Below the pieces are notes generated by a model. That model did not search any database and had not been told where the DNA came from. It worked only from the letters and a program-made list of their open reading frames with translations. The position numbers and the translations under genes were made by a program. 64,000 nt of DNA from contig NZ_JADJNN010000035.1 of NCBI RefSeq assembly GCF_016714285.1, forward strand, positions 186,001 through 250,000, given 5' to 3'. Within the stretch, counting starts at the first letter, position 1; each line of letters begins with the position of its first letter. Shown piece by piece: positions 62,677 to 64,000 of this stretch. Source of the DNA: Nannocystis sp. GTDB lineage: Bacteria > Myxococcota_A > Polyangia > Nannocystales > Nannocystaceae.

Positions 62677-64000
62677 GTGCTTTCCCACTTGTTTCCCGTC
62701 GGCCTTCTCGGCCTTCTCGAAGTGGTCGCTCCAACTGCAGCAGAGCCTTCCCTTGTGGCCACTCCTCAGTATAGAGCTCATGAGCTCGTGACGGTTGATG
62801 CCGCCCCTGACAGCGAGCCCACCGGAGCCAGCACCTCGGCGACCGCCTCGGTCCCGACCCGCACACAGGCTCAGGGGACCGAGTCTGGCACCCCAGCCAC
62901 CGCGCTAAAGCCTAACGTTGTCGCTACCGAGCCCGCCGGTGCGGCGATGCCCCGGGCTGGGGACCCACAGCCCACGGGGCTGGTGTGGACGCCTGGGGCG
63001 CAGATCTTCCTGCGCGCTGAAGGCAGGATCAACCCCGACTTCGATGCCGCCGCCAATACCCCTCCTGATGTGGCTCAGGTGCTCGAGCGGGCGCGCCTCC
63101 AGCTGGGCGCGACGTGGGGCGTGGTCGGAGGCTTCGTCCAGCTCCAGGACGCGCGGAACTGGGGCTTTGAGGGCACGACGAGCTCCAACGAAGCCAACAC
63201 CGACCTCCACCAAGGCTGGATGGAGATAGCCGGCGCCATCCCTCGCCGCAAGCTCTCGGGGTCGATCCGCGCGGGCCGCCAGGAGATCGACTGGGGCTCG
63301 CAGCGCATGATCGGGTCGTTTCTTTGGGCACCGATCGCCCGATCGTTCGACGCGCTCCGCCTGCAGGGCACGGCCGGCCGATGGCGCGCGGACGCGTTTG
63401 TGGCCATGCTCGCGCCGCCGGGCACCTTCACAGTCGGTGAACCGCCGAGGTCGGTGCAGACCCGGGGGGACCAGCTGGCGGCCGGCCTGGTCTCCTTCGC
63501 CGCCCACGACGCGTTCAATATCGAGGCGATGGTGATGGCCGACATCGCCGCGGCATCGATGGCAGCGCCGACCCGCGACCGACGGGTCTACGACTTCGGC
63601 GGTCGGCTCTGGGGCTCCCCGCTCGGCGGTCTCCGCTACGAAGCCGAGGGGCACGGCCAGGCGGGGCGCAACGAGGGCCTGAACCATCGCGCCTGGGCCT
63701 GGGCCGCCAATCTCAGCTACACGCGCGAGAGCAAGCGCGTGAAGCCGGGCGGCAAGATCGGCTACGCCATGGCCAGCGGCTCGCGCTGCACAGGCTCCTC
63801 AGCGGCCGGAGTCGCAAACTGCGGCGCTGCGACCAGCTCCGATTTCTTCAATTTCTACCCGACCAATCATATCCACTACGGATTGGTCGACTTGCTCGGC
63901 TGGCGAAACATGAGAGACCTCGAGGTCTCCGGGAGCCTCGCCGTCGACTGGTTCTCGGCCTCCCTCGGCTATCACTTTTTCCAGCTCAACGAGGCCTCTG
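62677..64000 (+). CDS. Alginate-export-type outer-membrane porin, 3' end outside window
   Basis: Outer-membrane beta-barrel, 441 residues seen. GTG at 62677 begins a signal (VLSHLFPVGLLGLLEVVAPTAAEP); no strong ribosome site, so the start is tentative (a stop lies at 62671). A Thr/Pro-rich linker, then barrel strands with alternating residues: VWTPGAQIFLRAEGRINPDFD, ARLQLGATWGVVGGFVQLQDARNWG, GSIRAGRQEIDWGSQRMIGSF, YDFGGRLWGSPLGGLRYEAEGHG. RxGRQE and the FDALR.Q phrase are typical of the alginate-export family (AlgE-like). Such genes are often found with NO and nitrite-reduction clusters, fitting norR and Ric here; the link is inference. Confidence 0.75.
   Translation, partial: MLSHLFPVGLLGLLEVVAPTAAEPSLVATPQYRAHELVTVDAAPDSEPTGASTSATASVPTRTQAQGTESGTPATALKPNVVATEPAGAAMPRAGDPQPTGLVWTPGAQIFLRAEGRINPDFDAAANTPPDVAQVLERARLQLGATWGVVGGFVQLQDARNWGFEGTTSSNEANTDLHQGWMEIAGAIPRRKLSGSIRAGRQEIDWGSQRMIGSFLWAPIARSFDALRLQGTAGRWRADAFVAMLAPPGTFTVGEPPRSVQTRGDQLAAGLVSFAAHDAFNIEAMVMADIAAASMAAPTRDRRVYDFGGRLWGSPLGGLRYEAEGHGQAGRNEGLNHRAWAWAANLSYTRESKRVKPGGKIGYAMASGSRCTGSSAAGVANCGAATSSDFFNFYPTNHIHYGLVDLLGWRNMRDLEVSGSLAVDWFSASLGYHFFQLNEAS

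Overview
The window is very GC-rich DNA from what looks like a myxobacterium, most plausibly the Nannocystis side of the group. The evidence is a large set of secreted lipoproteins with Ser/Thr/Gly linkers of the STGEP type, proteins ending in a Cys-rich stretch plus a membrane helix plus an Arg cluster (MYXO-CTERM style), an ADYC-domain protein, DUF1501 and planctomycete-type cytochrome proteins, and a eukaryote-like Ser/Thr kinase. This is inferred from gene content; no marker gene was compared.

Layout. 0-4.5 kb: a leftward operon of murF, a four-helix membrane protein, a PhyH-type oxygenase and a di-haem cytochrome c peroxidase. 4.6-8.2 kb: rightward HNH endonuclease, mraY and murD. 8.3-15.5 kb: secreted lipoproteins around a lipoprotein-type neutral ceramidase and an acetyltransferase. 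15.5-22.4 kb: mostly leftward genes, including an M48 protease with a TerB-like tail, a small TerB-like protein, a FIST sensor coupled to a PAS histidine kinase, and a frameshifted pseudouridine synthase. 23-31.8 kb: a DUF1501/cytochrome pair, an RRM RNA-binding protein with tandem terminators, and small PH-like, zinc-ribbon and TerB-like proteins. 32-37.8 kb: a two-gene signalling operon, an FHA-AAA+-Fis regulator lacking the sigma54-contact loop followed by a kinase-STAND-SUMF fusion. 37.9-44.4 kb: secreted proteins (ADYC, copper monooxygenase-like, Cys-rich, VWA). 44.4-49.2 kb: a leftward SIR2-STAND-TPR gene resembling antiphage sensors, broken by frameshifts. 49.9-57 kb: DEAD-box helicase, radical SAM/SPASM enzyme, lipoprotein, aquaglyceroporin, a large secreted protein and a fibrinogen-like protein, all with frameshifts, many of them lost C residues in C-runs. 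57-59.4 kb: decayed DNA. 59.4-64 kb: a nitric-oxide module (norR; a Ric/YtfE iron-sulfur repair gene behind a sigma54-type promoter and inverted repeats; a hemerythrin; an alginate-export-type porin).

The least explained feature is a structured element of about 275 bp present three times (5.2, 16.8 and 49.6 kb) in the same orientation. Each copy has a CATGTC/GACATG mini-hairpin, an 18-bp terminal inverted repeat, a long stem and a 62-nt loop. The loop is nearly invariant, while the inner stem changes on both arms in copy 2 so that pairing is kept.

Reading frames from about 44 to 57 kb should be treated with caution: the frameshifts there look like sequence error at least as much as biology.
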